In this document: one piece after another, positions 52,103 through 61,025 of the stretch
How positions within the stretch are numbered: the first letter of the stretch is position 1
Layout of the letters: every line of letters starts with the position of its first letter
Assembly (NCBI RefSeq): GCF_900102515.1
Contig: NZ_FMVS01000015.1
Span: 47,357 to 111,356 of the forward strand
Reading direction: 5' to 3'
Length of the DNA: 64,000 nt
Source of the DNA: Butyrivibrio sp. INlla14
Lineage (GTDB): Bacteria > Bacillota > Clostridia > Lachnospirales > Lachnospiraceae
The notes under the pieces: generated by a model
Database searches by the model: none
Seen by the model: the letters and a program-made list of their open reading frames with translations, nothing else
Told to the model about the DNA's origin: nothing
Made by a program: the position numbers and the translations under genes

Positions 52103-52962
52103 TCAAATATTCTCTCCGGGTTTGACTTGGCCATGTACTGCATTTCACTTACCTTATACACAGTTACAAAGGCCTGAGGGTCCACCTTATCCACAAAAGC
52201 CATCAGCTTCTGGTATTCATTTTTATCCACAATAGTAATGATCTCATTGTGCTCTTTCATGCGGTACGCACCTATTGCTTTATAGATAGTTGCGCCGCTG
52301 TGGAGCTCAGTGACTATAAATTCACGAATATCTTTTTCAAAAGGAGAAACTATACATACTCTTCTCTTAAGCTTCTGATCAAAGATAAAGTGATCAATGA
52401 TCATTCCATTAAAATATGTTCCCAGAATACTAAGCATAAGTGTCTTGGTGTCATAAGCAAGAATTGAAGAGCCCGCAACGCAGAGACCTGCTATGGACAT
52501 AGCTTTTCCCAGGTCAATCCTCAGATATTTGTTGAGGATCTTGGCAACAATATCAATTCCTCCAGAAGATGCGTTTCTGTTAAAGAGAATCGCGATTCCG
52601 ATGCTGACAAAAAAGATGTAGCACACAACGTCCAATGTGGCATCCCCTGTAAGGGATTGAAAATCAGGGAACATTTTCTCAAATACTCCCATGATCACTG
52701 GCATCAGAAGCGCTGTATATACTGTCTTGTAGCCGAACTCCGGTCCGCAGGTAATAAAGCCGATTATCAAAAGAAATACGTTTAATATGATGGTTATCAT
52801 TGAAACCGACAATGGGATGAAATTAGCTAAAACAATAGCCAAACCTGCAATACTGCTAACTGATGCATGACTTGGCATTAGGAAAAAGAAAACCGCCGCC
52901 GAAATTATGGATGTGGCCAGTGTCAGAATTATTATTTCTTTTATAAATGCTAATTTTTTCAT
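52099..52962 (-). CDS. YitT family membrane protein with DUF2179 domain (second copy)
   Basis: The 287-residue protein has about six membrane helices with IAGLAIVLANF, and AILFNRNASSGGIDIVAKILNK, followed by a DUF2179 domain (VSPFEKDIREFIVTELHSGA). Moderate similarity to the copy at 46380 indicates old paralogy. Function unknown. It ends with a 4-bp overlap with the convergent HAD fusion gene. Confidence 0.86.
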   Translation of the reverse strand: MKKLAFIKEIIILTLATSIISAAVFFFLMPSHASVSSIAGLAIVLANFIPLSVSMITIILNVFLLIIGFITCGPEFGYKTVYTALLMPVIMGVFEKMFPDFQSLTGDATLDVVCYIFFVSIGIAILFNRNASSGGIDIVAKILNKYLRIDLGKAMSIAGLCVAGSSILAYDTKTLMLSILGTYFNGMIIDHFIFDQKLKRRVCIVSPFEKDIREFIVTELHSGATIYKAIGAYRMKEHNEIITIVDKNEYQKLMAFVDKVDPQAFVTVYKVSEMQYMAKSNPERIFD

Positions 52963-53066
52963 TATTATTAAAAGTCCTTTTTAATTTTGCAGACTTATGG
53001 TAGCAAAAATAAGCATTTACTTCAATTCTTTTTTTGTAGTACTCTGACTCCGTCCCTAGGTCCATA

Positions 53067-53867
53067 TCAGCTTCCTGTGGATCTGTAGTGCCTCAGCGCC
53101 AGATGGAAAAGCGCTGTCATCACTGCAAATACTACCGCTCCCGAAAGAGGCGTGACAAAAGCAGTCCAAATAGGCCAGCCGTAAAGCGGTTTATCCATGA
53201 TCCAGGCCGCCGGAACATGCATTGTAAGGGCAAATGGAGCTATGACTGTAAAAAGAGCCCTAAGAGGCAGTGGGTAAATATCAATCGGGTACTGGCAGGC
53301 GCTTCGGCCGCCATAAGTTATGGCATTTACAAGCTCCACAGACTTAACACTGAAAATGCAAAAGATTGCCTCGATCATAAAAAGTCCCAATATCAGAAGA
53401 CAGCTCATGGCAATGGATTCCACTAAAACAAGCACCTTAAGGGGATTCCAGGCTATGTTAGATAAGTTACTTCCCATTATCAGCGCCGCAACGCCCACTG
53501 CTATGCAGGAAATTCGTCTTGGGTCCGTTCCACCGCACAAAACCTGGGTCAGCACCCCGCGTGGTCGTACAAGGAAAGTATCAAGCCGCCCCGTTCTGAC
53601 CATAGATGGGAAGTCTCCTGTGATTCCTCTTCCAAACATTTCAGTAAGATAAAAAGATACTGACATTATTCCGAAAAAGAAATAGAGATTTCCACCGCTC
53701 CATCCCTTCAGGCTCTCAAATCTGTCAACAATAAGGATGACCACCATCATCTCGCCGCCTTCCATGACAAGCTGGGCGAGAGTCTGCATGATAAAAGAGC
53801 TTGGATACTGAAGGTGGCTCTTTAAAAGCATTCCTATTGACTTAATATATAATCGCAAAGTATTCAT
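53067..53867 (-). CDS. ABC-2 type exporter permease (second subunit)
   Basis: The 266-residue protein has about six helices and matches the ABC2_membrane_6/DUF990-type permease with GRGITGDFPSMVRTGRLDTF, and YGGRSACQYPIDIYPLPLR. It is the last gene of a three-gene exporter with the ATPase at 54686. Probably forms a heterodimer with the other permease for efflux of small cations or drugs; substrate unknown. Confidence 0.83.
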   Translation of the reverse strand: MNTLRLYIKSIGMLLKSHLQYPSSFIMQTLAQLVMEGGEMMVVILIVDRFESLKGWSGGNLYFFFGIMSVSFYLTEMFGRGITGDFPSMVRTGRLDTFLVRPRGVLTQVLCGGTDPRRISCIAVGVAALIMGSNLSNIAWNPLKVLVLVESIAMSCLLILGLFMIEAIFCIFSVKSVELVNAITYGGRSACQYPIDIYPLPLRALFTVIAPFALTMHVPAAWIMDKPLYGWPIWTAFVTPLSGAVVFAVMTALFHLALRHYRSTGS

Positions 53868-53885
53868 ATATTTTCCTTTTACTAC

Positions 53886-54674
53886 TTAGCCTCCCTGCAC
53901 TATCATTCGTCTCTTGTTGGCATTCCACATAGATACGCCAAGGGCAATGAGAATAACAGCCCAAAAGGCCTGAATACCGTATATCCTAAATGCTTCCTGT
54001 GGCAAATATTCCCCGGTATAGAGTCTTATAGGGGCATCAAGGAGCTGGGCATATGGTAAAAAAGTAATAATCTTCTGCCAGCTCTCTGGAAATAGCGTCA
54101 GTGGAAAAAGATTTCCCGAAAGTGTCATCATCAAAAGATTAAGAAGACCCTGCATTCCCCTTGGATCAAGGGTTTTCATGGTAAAGGCCACCGTAATATT
54201 CTCAAGTGCGCAGACGCATAAAAGTCCCAGCAAAAGAGCCGGCAGCGCTGCCAGTAGTTCTAGAAAAGACGCCGGCAAGCTTATTCCCCAGCCCTTTGGA
54301 AGAAGAAACGCTACTATCAGCATTGGCACCGCGCGCATGAGACTTCCCATGAGCTTTTGCGCCATGATCCTTGCATAATAAAAGCCGTACATATCTACAG
54401 GGCGGCACATGTCATAGGCTATATCACCTGACCTTATCTTATCAACAAGCTCTGAGTCTGAAGCCAGCATCATTCTGAAAAAAGCCTGCTGCAGCCAAAC
54501 ATAAGTCGCTACACTTTCTATCGGTATTGACTGAGGCTTACCGGCGTAAAGTGCCCTATACAGTGCCACCAGAATAAGGCCAAAGAACATCTGGCAAGCA
54601 ATTCCTCCAATCATGGCCCCTCTATATTGAAGCTCCATTCGAAGCCTCATTTTAAAAACAGTAAAGTATGGCAT
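53886..54674 (-). CDS. ABC-2 type exporter permease (first subunit)
   Basis: The 262-residue protein has six helices and the family motif VDKIRSGDIAYDMCRPVDMY near residue 88, and GNLFPLTLFPESWQKI. It is 11 bp after the ATPase stop and 18 bp before the second permease, forming one transport operon. Confidence 0.84.
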   Translation of the reverse strand: MPYFTVFKMRLRMELQYRGAMIGGIACQMFFGLILVALYRALYAGKPQSIPIESVATYVWLQQAFFRMMLASDSELVDKIRSGDIAYDMCRPVDMYGFYYARIMAQKLMGSLMRAVPMLIVAFLLPKGWGISLPASFLELLAALPALLLGLLCVCALENITVAFTMKTLDPRGMQGLLNLLMMTLSGNLFPLTLFPESWQKIITFLPYAQLLDAPIRLYTGEYLPQEAFRIYGIQAFWAVILIALGVSMWNANKRRMIVQGG

Positions 54675-54685
54675 AATATTCCTCT

Positions 54686-55651
54686 TTATAGGTCCAGCTC
54701 CTTGTACATGGCTGCGATCATATGATCAGTGTTCTGGGGCTGTAATGTAAGCTCGCTGATGTTTCCTGCTTCCTGCAATAATCCCAAAAACTTCGATGTA
54801 GGAAGCTTGGTTGGATTGTAGCTTAGTTCTATTCCATCTTCTGTATGACTACAGCTAACACCCTCAGGAAGCCTTAAGTCCGTGATAGTTCCCTCGTATT
54901 TTATATTTACATTTCTGACAGTGTCATAACGCTCAAGAAGGTCCGGAAGCTTTCCGTCAAAGAGTTTTTTGCCATGGCCTAATACCATAACTCTTGAACA
55001 AAGTGCCTCGATATCTTCCATATCATGGGTTGTCAGCATGATTGTTGTGCCATACTCATTGTTTTCCCATTTAAGAAAATCCCTTAGAGCAAGCTTACTA
55101 ACTGCATCAAGACCGATAGTTGGCTCATCAAGAAATAGTAGCTGTGGTCTGTGGAGAAGTGATCCGCACAGCTCTGCTCTCATTCTTTGTCCGAGACTAA
55201 GGAGTCTTAGAGGCGTCCTCATAAGTTCTTCAAGCTGAAGGGCACTCGTTAGCTCTTTTAACCTGGATTCATAATCTCCCTGCGGAATTCTATAGATATC
55301 TCTGAGAAGCATATAACTATCGATTATGGGAACATCCCACCAGAGCTGGCTTCGCTGGCCGAAGACTACTCCGATGTTCCTTACGTGTCTTTTTCTTTCT
55401 TTCCATGGCACTATGCCGCCAACAGTTACTTCTCCTCCATCTGGCGTAAGGATTCCGGACAGGATTTTGACCGTTGTGGACTTACCTGCCCCATTTGGGC
55501 CAATGTAACCCACAAGTTCCCCTTTATCCACAGAAAAAGAAACTTCTTTAAGGGCATTTACAATTTCTTTTTCCCTAAGAAGTTTTCCTTTTTCATGTTT
55601 CTTTTTAACTGTGAAATTTTTCTTTAAGTTTTTTACTTCTATATAGCTCAT
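54686..55651 (-). CDS. ABC transporter ATP-binding protein of the exporter
   Basis: ATG 55651 has GAGGAG upstream, giving 321 residues. Walker A GPNGAGKSTT (about 50-59), signature LSLGQRMRAEL, Walker B LLFLDEPTIGLD and the H-loop TTHDM are intact. A 90-residue C-terminal domain follows. It should power the two permeases downstream, in the viologen/daunorubicin-like exporter class. Confidence 0.92.
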   Translation of the reverse strand: MSYIEVKNLKKNFTVKKKHEKGKLLREKEIVNALKEVSFSVDKGELVGYIGPNGAGKSTTVKILSGILTPDGGEVTVGGIVPWKERKRHVRNIGVVFGQRSQLWWDVPIIDSYMLLRDIYRIPQGDYESRLKELTSALQLEELMRTPLRLLSLGQRMRAELCGSLLHRPQLLFLDEPTIGLDAVSKLALRDFLKWENNEYGTTIMLTTHDMEDIEALCSRVMVLGHGKKLFDGKLPDLLERYDTVRNVNIKYEGTITDLRLPEGVSCSHTEDGIELSYNPTKLPTSKFLGLLQEAGNISELTLQPQNTDHMIAAMYKELDL

Positions 55652-55678
55652 GATTTCTCCTCGATAGTGGTCCATTCC

Positions 55679-56467
55679 CTAGCATCGTGCAATGAAGGTT
55701 CCATACTCCTTCTGCAGATTGATGGCGCCATCTTCTTCATGGAGTTTGAGCATATTAAGGATCTCATCTCTTCCCATATTTCCAATGCCATGTAGAGCCT
55801 TCAAACTCTGAAGATAATCTGCAAGATCCTCTATATTTGTAACATGAAGAGAGTCCTCGTAGCGGCGCACCTCTATATCCGCAAACTCTTTTCCCAAAAT
55901 GTCGCTTCCGTTCTGAAGGGTAAAGAGTTGATTAGGGTCATAGCTCTCACCAATAAGGCCAAACCACTCAGCTATAATATCGTTGAAATTGTGCTCGCCA
56001 TACGTAGCGCTGTAGAACACGCCGTCATCCTTGAGGGCTCTTCTGATCTCGCTGACTGCTTTATCAATGTCTGGTACGTGATAGAGCATCATGTTAGCAA
56101 TAACTATGTCAAAAGAACCATCCTCAAAAGGTATATTCTGAACATCAATCTGCCTGTATTCTACGTTTGCATGCTCTCCAACATTCTTCCTTGAAGTTTC
56201 AAGCATGCCTTCAGAAAAGTCTGATAAAATCAGCTTATCACACTTTGCGATGAGATTGTCGTGCCCTTTCCACATATCGCCTGTTCCGGTACCAAGTTCA
56301 AGAACCTTCATTCCCTCTTTTATCTCATAGTTAGATATGAGCCAGGGCCCAAACCCCATCTTGTTTGTTGAATACATGTTGTGGAAGTTGATTCTGGTAT
56401 CGAGGCTTTTGGATGACGCATACTGTGCCTTTACTGCCTCTTTATCGTTACTGCTTCCCATTTTCAT
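55679..56467 (-). CDS. Class I SAM-dependent methyltransferase (UbiE/Methyltransf_11 type)
   Basis: The 262-residue protein has motif I VLELGTGTGDMW (about 53-64), then LILSDFSEGML, and FDIVIANMMLYHVPDIDKAV. It resembles small-molecule methyltransferases. It precedes the exporter genes by about 27 bp, so methylation and efflux of the same compound (a resistance or secondary-metabolite function) is possible. Confidence 0.85.
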   Translation of the reverse strand: MKMGSSNDKEAVKAQYASSKSLDTRINFHNMYSTNKMGFGPWLISNYEIKEGMKVLELGTGTGDMWKGHDNLIAKCDKLILSDFSEGMLETSRKNVGEHANVEYRQIDVQNIPFEDGSFDIVIANMMLYHVPDIDKAVSEIRRALKDDGVFYSATYGEHNFNDIIAEWFGLIGESYDPNQLFTLQNGSDILGKEFADIEVRRYEDSLHVTNIEDLADYLQSLKALHGIGNMGRDEILNMLKLHEEDGAINLQKEYGTFIARC

Positions 56468-56657
56468 GCTAATTTGTCTCCTTATGTCTAATGATTTTCA
56501 CCATTAAATCTAGTGCATGCCCTTTAGTTTTAATCATAATTGTGTGAATTTTCTGAAAAATTAGATATTGAAAAATTATACTTTATGCCCTGTTCTTTCG
56601 CAACATTTATATTATGTTCCAATATAACACACTGTCACATCATCTCGATAAACTTGA

Positions 56658-56680
56658 ATTGGGAATGGACCATTCCCAAT
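56658..56680. repeat. 23-bp perfect palindrome ATTGGGAATGG-A-CCATTCCCAAT
   Basis: Eleven-base perfect arms around a single A. The one-base centre suggests a dimeric protein site rather than an RNA hairpin. It lies 190 bp upstream of the methyltransferase start and could control that operon. Confidence 0.8.
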
Positions 56681-56755
56681 GGGTTTATAATTCGTTACAA
56701 TTTGTTGTTTCATCATCCGCAAACCCTTGTAAATACTAAATTTGCAGATGTTTTG

Positions 56756-56834
56756 CTTTCCCTTATGTTTTCCCTTGTGTTATATCGTCCCATGACACTT
56801 TACGAGTGCTGATAAGGGAAAAAACAAGGGAAAG
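56756..56834. repeat. Inverted 24-bp CTTTCCCTT...TTTTCCCTT repeats
   Basis: Left copy 56756-56779 and inverted right copy 56811-56834 share 18 of 24 positions, each with two CCCTT words; TTGTGTTAT/ATAACACAA words follow on both sides. Repeated short arms like these are typical of recombinase or regulator binding sites. Confidence 0.6.
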
Positions 56835-56901
56835 ATTTCACGATAACACAATATAACACCTGATGGGCAATAGGACTGTTGAGATGCTTTTTATAATTTT
56901 C

Positions 56902-57426
56902 CTAATCAGTAAGTTTTATCCAGTATCGTTCCAGGTTAATTCCTTCATTCGGTACACTTACTGTCGATTCATAAATTCCGCCATTCTTTTGAATAGTTTT
57001 TCTGCTTGCTTCATTATCGTCAATACATGTTATAAGGACATCGTTAATTCCCATCTCCTTGCACTTGTTTAATCCGATTTTAAGCATCTCAGTAGCATAG
57101 CCCTTACGGCGCTCACTTGGTGCAACAGAATATCCGATATGTCCGCCATATTTTTCAAGGAATTCATTGAAGTAGTGACGTATTTGAAGCATTCCAACTA
57201 TTTTGTTGTCATCTTCTTTTACATAAATGTATTGAGTTGCAGGTATCAATCCATCAGTTACAGTTTCTTCCTTCTTGCTCAAAACACAGTACTCAATCCA
57301 TTCTTTCGGATCCTCCATGCGTCTAAGAGCTCCTGTACCATCCATAGAACCACCTTCATCCAGGAACTCCTGTCTATAATCACGAATCTGGCTCTCATAT
57401 TCACATGTAGGCTCAATAAATCTCAT
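56902..57426 (-). CDS. GNAT family N-acetyltransferase
   Basis: The 174-residue protein has the acetyl-CoA motif GYSVAPSERRKGYATEMLKIG at about 98-118 (shown in full family form) and DVLITCIDDNEASRKTI. The N-terminal RDYRQEFLDEGGSMDGTGAL segment matches a common Firmicute GNAT group that also occurs on resistance plasmids. Substrate unknown. It follows a truncated tmrB-like relic. Confidence 0.86.
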   Translation of the reverse strand: MRFIEPTCEYESQIRDYRQEFLDEGGSMDGTGALRRMEDPKEWIEYCVLSKKEETVTDGLIPATQYIYVKEDDNKIVGMLQIRHYFNEFLEKYGGHIGYSVAPSERRKGYATEMLKIGLNKCKEMGINDVLITCIDDNEASRKTIQKNGGIYESTVSVPNEGINLERYWIKLTD

Positions 57427-57428
57427 AG

Positions 57429-57779
57429 TTAAAACAACTCCTTTGTCAATATTTTCTCCGCAATCTGTTCCAGAAACTTTTCATGGGTATCGATATGAAC
57501 TGGATGCCGATAACTTTGCAACGCTTCAAGGCACTTGTCGATATTCTGCATGCACCAACAGCCTTCTTTCTCTCGTCTGTCTAAAATTCTGTCATGAACA
57601 GTCTGATGATCAGCTTCCAGTACAACTAAATGTGTATCAATTCCGTCTTTGTGCAGATTCTCAATGATCCGATAAGAGTTCTGCCTAAGAAGTGTCATAG
57701 GTACAATAACATTATTATGGAAATTCTCATGTATATCCTTTATAAGTTTGTAGCAAAAATCTCCCCACAGCTCATAGTC
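57429..57779 (-). pseudogene. 5'-truncated tmrB-like ATP-binding protein gene
   Basis: The frame is open from 57779 (immediately after an in-frame TAG) to 57429 and codes for about 116 residues: DYELWGDFCYKLIKDIHENF, NNVIVPMTLLRQ, VVLEADHQTVHDRIL, WCMQNIDKCLEAL. These align with the TmrB family (tunicamycin resistance) from its residue about 60 onward, including VPMT. The N-terminal P-loop (GxxGSGKT) and first 60 residues are missing, replaced by the end of the next GNAT gene. Translation from ATG 57698 (89 residues) is possible but could not bind ATP. Confidence 0.75.
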
Positions 57780-57784
57780 CTATC

Positions 57785-58249
57785 TTATATATCCATCCAA
57801 ATTCCCTGATCATGGATAGATGCGCCTTCAACAGACTTATAAAATCTCTGTGCCTCATTATTATTAGCCATAAGCGCAATCAAAAGAGATACATTCTTAG
57901 TCTTAAGCTCTTTTCGTAGTTCGTCCAAAAGAGCCTGTGCAACCTTATTATGTCTTTCATTCTTGAGAACGCATATCCAATCCAAATATGCAGAACAACA
58001 TGATGCATCACTCCTGCTGGATATCAGAGATGCATCTATTCTACCAATTACTTTGTCATCTCGCACAGCTATATAGGATACAGCCGTATTGAACCTGCTA
58101 TCTGAAAAAGAACCAAATAATGCATTCTTATAATTCTCATCCGGTTCCCAATAATATGTATCCGGCTCCTGTTTGCGAAGCTCTTTTTCATATTCAAGCA
58201 CCATTTCTATGTGCTTTTCCTCAAATGGTATTATCTTGAAATCTTCCAT
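57785..58249 (-). CDS. GNAT family N-acetyltransferase
   Basis: The 154-residue protein has the GNAT order: EKHIEMVLEYEKELRKQEP at the start, VIGRIDASLIS in the core strand, LDWICVLKNERHNKVAQALL (acetyl-CoA loop, with the usual RxxGxG replaced by RHNKVA) and MANNNEAQRFYKS. The altered phosphate loop is a little unusual. Its stop abuts the truncated tmrB-like sequence, so a deletion joined these two. Confidence 0.8.
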   Translation of the reverse strand: MEDFKIIPFEEKHIEMVLEYEKELRKQEPDTYYWEPDENYKNALFGSFSDSRFNTAVSYIAVRDDKVIGRIDASLISSRSDASCCSAYLDWICVLKNERHNKVAQALLDELRKELKTKNVSLLIALMANNNEAQRFYKSVEGASIHDQGIWMDI

Positions 58250-58280
58250 TTTTTACTTTCACTCCTTTAATCTTTATTTG

Positions 58281-58883
58281 TTATTCTGTATCAATTTTGA
58301 CCTTTATTTCCGTGTCGTTTTGCTCTCTCATTTCGTAAATCATTTCCAGTTCTGCTATAACATCTTCTTTTCTTCGAATAAACCCCTCAAAATGACTGAC
58401 TAACAAGAAGGTAGCGTTTAGTTTTTTCAAAACTGCTATTTCTTCCTGCAAAAGCCAGGCATCATATATATAACAGCCATCTCTCACTTTGCTGTAAAGT
58501 GCATCGCCCACAAATGCATAAGTATTGTCTACTTCCAAGCCCAAACTACCTTTTGTATGGCTGGAAGGTAAGGGAAAAATATGCAGATTTCCGATATAGA
58601 GGCTTCCACACACAATTTTCCCTTTGGAAATATATTCATACGTTTCTTTTGATAAGTAGAGTTCCCTGGTTTGAATCTTATTAATATTTCCAATATGGTC
58701 CTGATGAAAGTGAGACAAAACTATATTATAACCTCCATCCAAATCAGTTATATGATTCTCTCCGTTGCCCACATCATAGAGCCAAGTGACGCCGTTATCT
58801 CGAATAATCCCAATTTCTGCGGAGAGAGGGTTTTCAGAGGATGCAATGTAACTGATCTTATCATTTATTTTTATTTCGTCCAT
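58281..58883 (-). CDS. MBL-fold metallo-hydrolase
   Basis: The 200-residue protein has the metal motif LSHFHQDHIGNI (about 55-66; HxHxDH), then LPSSHTKGSLGLEVDNTYAFVGDALY with the third His and bridging Asp, and LLVSHFEG with the last His. It looks like a small glyoxalase-II-like or related hydrolase. Substrate unknown. Confidence 0.87.
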   Translation of the reverse strand: MDEIKINDKISYIASSENPLSAEIGIIRDNGVTWLYDVGNGENHITDLDGGYNIVLSHFHQDHIGNINKIQTRELYLSKETYEYISKGKIVCGSLYIGNLHIFPLPSSHTKGSLGLEVDNTYAFVGDALYSKVRDGCYIYDAWLLQEEIAVLKKLNATFLLVSHFEGFIRRKEDVIAELEMIYEMREQNDTEIKVKIDTE

Positions 58884-58946
58884 TTATCGCCACCACCAAA
58901 ACTTCGATTTGAAGTGCTTGCTTTTTCCTTCCTCGCATGATATTCT

Positions 58947-59810
58947 CTATATTCCAAATGCTTCGAGAGCCAGATTCCAGTATTTTTCCGGAACGCATCT
59001 CCAGTCTACTTTACCTTCTTCTTTTTCACACAATTCGCAGGCTTTTGATAGAATCTGAACTTGAGATACATCTTTTCCGAGTAATACTGCTTTAGCTACC
59101 CTATACCATCCGGGAGCCTGCACAGATAAGTTTTCTTCGTCCATCTCCTGAATGGTCTTTTCCACATCATAAGTGAGTGTGTGAAATTCAGTCTCCCACA
59201 TTCCACCACATGCAAATAGCATCATAAACTGCGCTTTTCCGTTACTTTTAAGTGGGGTTCCAACCGATCCAGGATTAATTATTCTTTTTCCGCCACGAAC
59301 ATATTTTGTTTGAATATGAAAGTGCCCACAAATTGTTAATTCTGTTTCCAGCCGTTCTGTCAACGCATCAATATAATCATAATCCTCACGCAGGCTCTCA
59401 TTAACCTTAAACGGCGACCCATGACATATCACAAAGGGAGGCATATTATCATATTGCATAGTCTTTGAAATTGGCATTTTTTCAAATTCTTGAATTTGAG
59501 TATCTGTAAGGTGCGCATATGAATATTGTAACATACCGGACCCTGAGGTTCCGGCTTTCCAAATCCAATCATTATGCTTTCCGTTTTTATGATCAATCCA
59601 ATAGTTTTCTTTGTTTCCACGAATTAAAGTGCAGGGATATTCCTTCTTTAGCTTTGCTAGACATTCTAATGTCCGTTCGGGATAAGCCATTTCACCAATA
59701 TAATCCCCAAGAAACAGGAATTCTTCAGTCCCAAGTCTCTTTGCCTCGTCTATACATCTCTCCAATGCAACGTGATTGCTGTGGATATCAGCCATAACTG
59801 CTATTTTCAT
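58947..59810 (-). CDS. Metallophosphoesterase (YfcE/MJ0936-like)
   Basis: The 287-residue protein shows all calcineurin-like motifs: MADIHSN (7-13), FLGDYIGE, LIRGNKENYW (GNxE/D), CGHFHIQTKY and IINPGSVGTP. A C-terminal extension of about 90 residues follows. It probably hydrolyses a phosphodiester. ATGA overlap with the DinB-DUF3795 gene indicates coupled translation. Confidence 0.89.
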   Translation of the reverse strand: MKIAVMADIHSNHVALERCIDEAKRLGTEEFLFLGDYIGEMAYPERTLECLAKLKKEYPCTLIRGNKENYWIDHKNGKHNDWIWKAGTSGSGMLQYSYAHLTDTQIQEFEKMPISKTMQYDNMPPFVICHGSPFKVNESLREDYDYIDALTERLETELTICGHFHIQTKYVRGGKRIINPGSVGTPLKSNGKAQFMMLFACGGMWETEFHTLTYDVEKTIQEMDEENLSVQAPGWYRVAKAVLLGKDVSQVQILSKACELCEKEEGKVDWRCVPEKYWNLALEAFGI

Positions 59811-60883
59811 ACTTTCAAAACCGCCACTTTCCGATAGTTTTTCTCCAATATCCGGAGCCCCTCCTCCAAATCATTACCGAGAACCTCTTGGATCTTTTCG
59901 AAATCATGCTCCCTATGAAGCTGATCCATCACTTTTAGTAGTTCCTTTTTTCCATATTTGCGGGTGAACAAAGCCATTGCTTTTACTGCATTCACATCAT
60001 CATATCCATAAAAGCCTTTCCTGCAGTCTATAATTTGATCACATTCATAGCTCCCGTCAATATGTTTTTCCATGCAACATGACGTGTTGGGACATACTTT
60101 CCCAGGTTGATTCATTGCATCGGAACATGTATTATAGGCTGTTCTGCAGCCTCCGCACCACTCCTTTAAAAAGCAATGATTACAGGATAATCCGCAGCGT
60201 GCGATTGGGTCTGTTCCTTTTCGCGCTTTCTGACACAACCTATCCTTGATCCGACACATTGCTTCAATGTGCATGATCCAATGCCTTGAAAACGGCATTT
60301 TAATAAGCCCACGGATATCTTTCTCGCACCAATAATCGACGAGCCATACCGCATCTTTATCCGTGCTCACACAATGGCTATCCTTCACTCTGTTCTTATC
60401 TTCTTCAGAAAAACATCGTTTTAAATCAGTATATGTAAGGCTTCGTAGCATTTCATTTGTTGATTCCATAACTGCTTCGCAGTAGTGGAACACTGCTTCT
60501 ACATCCAGTTTTTTTGAGAATTCCGCAATCTCTTCTCCCTTTAATTCATTTCCGGTAGTGATAATAGGGCTTCCCGTTTTCTCCTGCCATCCGCCTGAAA
60601 ACAGAACCTGCTCATCCCCACTGATCAATGTATGCGTCACAATATCTTCAATCCTGAAGATGTGCCACATGGAATAGACCAACGTCTTACTATGATAACC
60701 ATCAGCTCCGGCAAAAGGCATATGATAAAATGCCTCCTTGGGAAATGCATCCGCAATATATGATATCTGAGAAAACAAATCCTTTCTTAAGTCAACCAGC
60801 ACATCTATACCCTCGGCGAAGGTCGTTTCCCTGCCAACGAGAGACTGCATCCTTTTATTTTTCTCCGACCATTCTTTATTCAT
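59807..60883 (-). CDS. DinB-like and DUF3795-like fusion protein
   Basis: The 358-residue protein has an N-terminal four-helix DinB-like region (VDLRKDLFSQISYIADAFP, YSMWHIFRIEDIVTHTL, SRHWIMHIEAMCRIKD; metal-type His at the typical places) and, from about residue 235, a Cys-rich segment ARCGLSCNHC...CGGCRTAYNTC...CPNTSCC...CRKGFYGYDD that resembles DUF3795. The combination is uncommon to me. It may bind Zn or Fe-S. Function unknown; part of a unit with the metallophosphoesterase. Confidence 0.68.
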   Translation of the reverse strand: MNKEWSEKNKRMQSLVGRETTFAEGIDVLVDLRKDLFSQISYIADAFPKEAFYHMPFAGADGYHSKTLVYSMWHIFRIEDIVTHTLISGDEQVLFSGGWQEKTGSPIITTGNELKGEEIAEFSKKLDVEAVFHYCEAVMESTNEMLRSLTYTDLKRCFSEEDKNRVKDSHCVSTDKDAVWLVDYWCEKDIRGLIKMPFSRHWIMHIEAMCRIKDRLCQKARKGTDPIARCGLSCNHCFLKEWCGGCRTAYNTCSDAMNQPGKVCPNTSCCMEKHIDGSYECDQIIDCRKGFYGYDDVNAVKAMALFTRKYGKKELLKVMDQLHREHDFEKIQEVLGNDLEEGLRILEKNYRKVAVLKV

Positions 60884-61022
60884 TCAAAGTCCTTTCTTGA
60901 AGCAGATGATCCTGTTAGCTTCTTCGAATCCCAATGCAAGATGAAGCTTCAAACACGCCATCAAGCGCATCATGTCTGGATTCCTTCTTCCGTTAAGTTC
61001 AACTATTGCAATTCCACCAAGG
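60884..61022 (-). pseudogene. Remnant of a GNAT acetyltransferase C-terminus
   Basis: A frame of about 46 codons without its own start ends at 60884 and reads ILGGIAIVELNGRRNPDMM, then LKLHLALGFEEANRIICFKK. The LHxALGFEE ending is GNAT-like. It abuts the YhcG stop and the start of the DinB-like gene, as expected for a gene eroded by insertion. Confidence 0.45.
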
Positions 61023-61025
61023 ATC

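Larger units (their letters stand above)
56468..56901. other. Intergenic region with palindromes, candidate element boundary
   Basis: No gene is supported in these 434 bp. It contains a perfect 23-bp palindrome at 56658-56680 and inverted CTTTCCCTT-type repeats at 56756-56834, and marks a change from operon-like chromosomal genes to accessory genes. Confidence 0.55.

Noticed and set aside
56540..56812. 90-codon plus-strand frame in the gap
   Set aside because: No ribosome site, no family resemblance, and it crosses the palindrome and inverted repeats.
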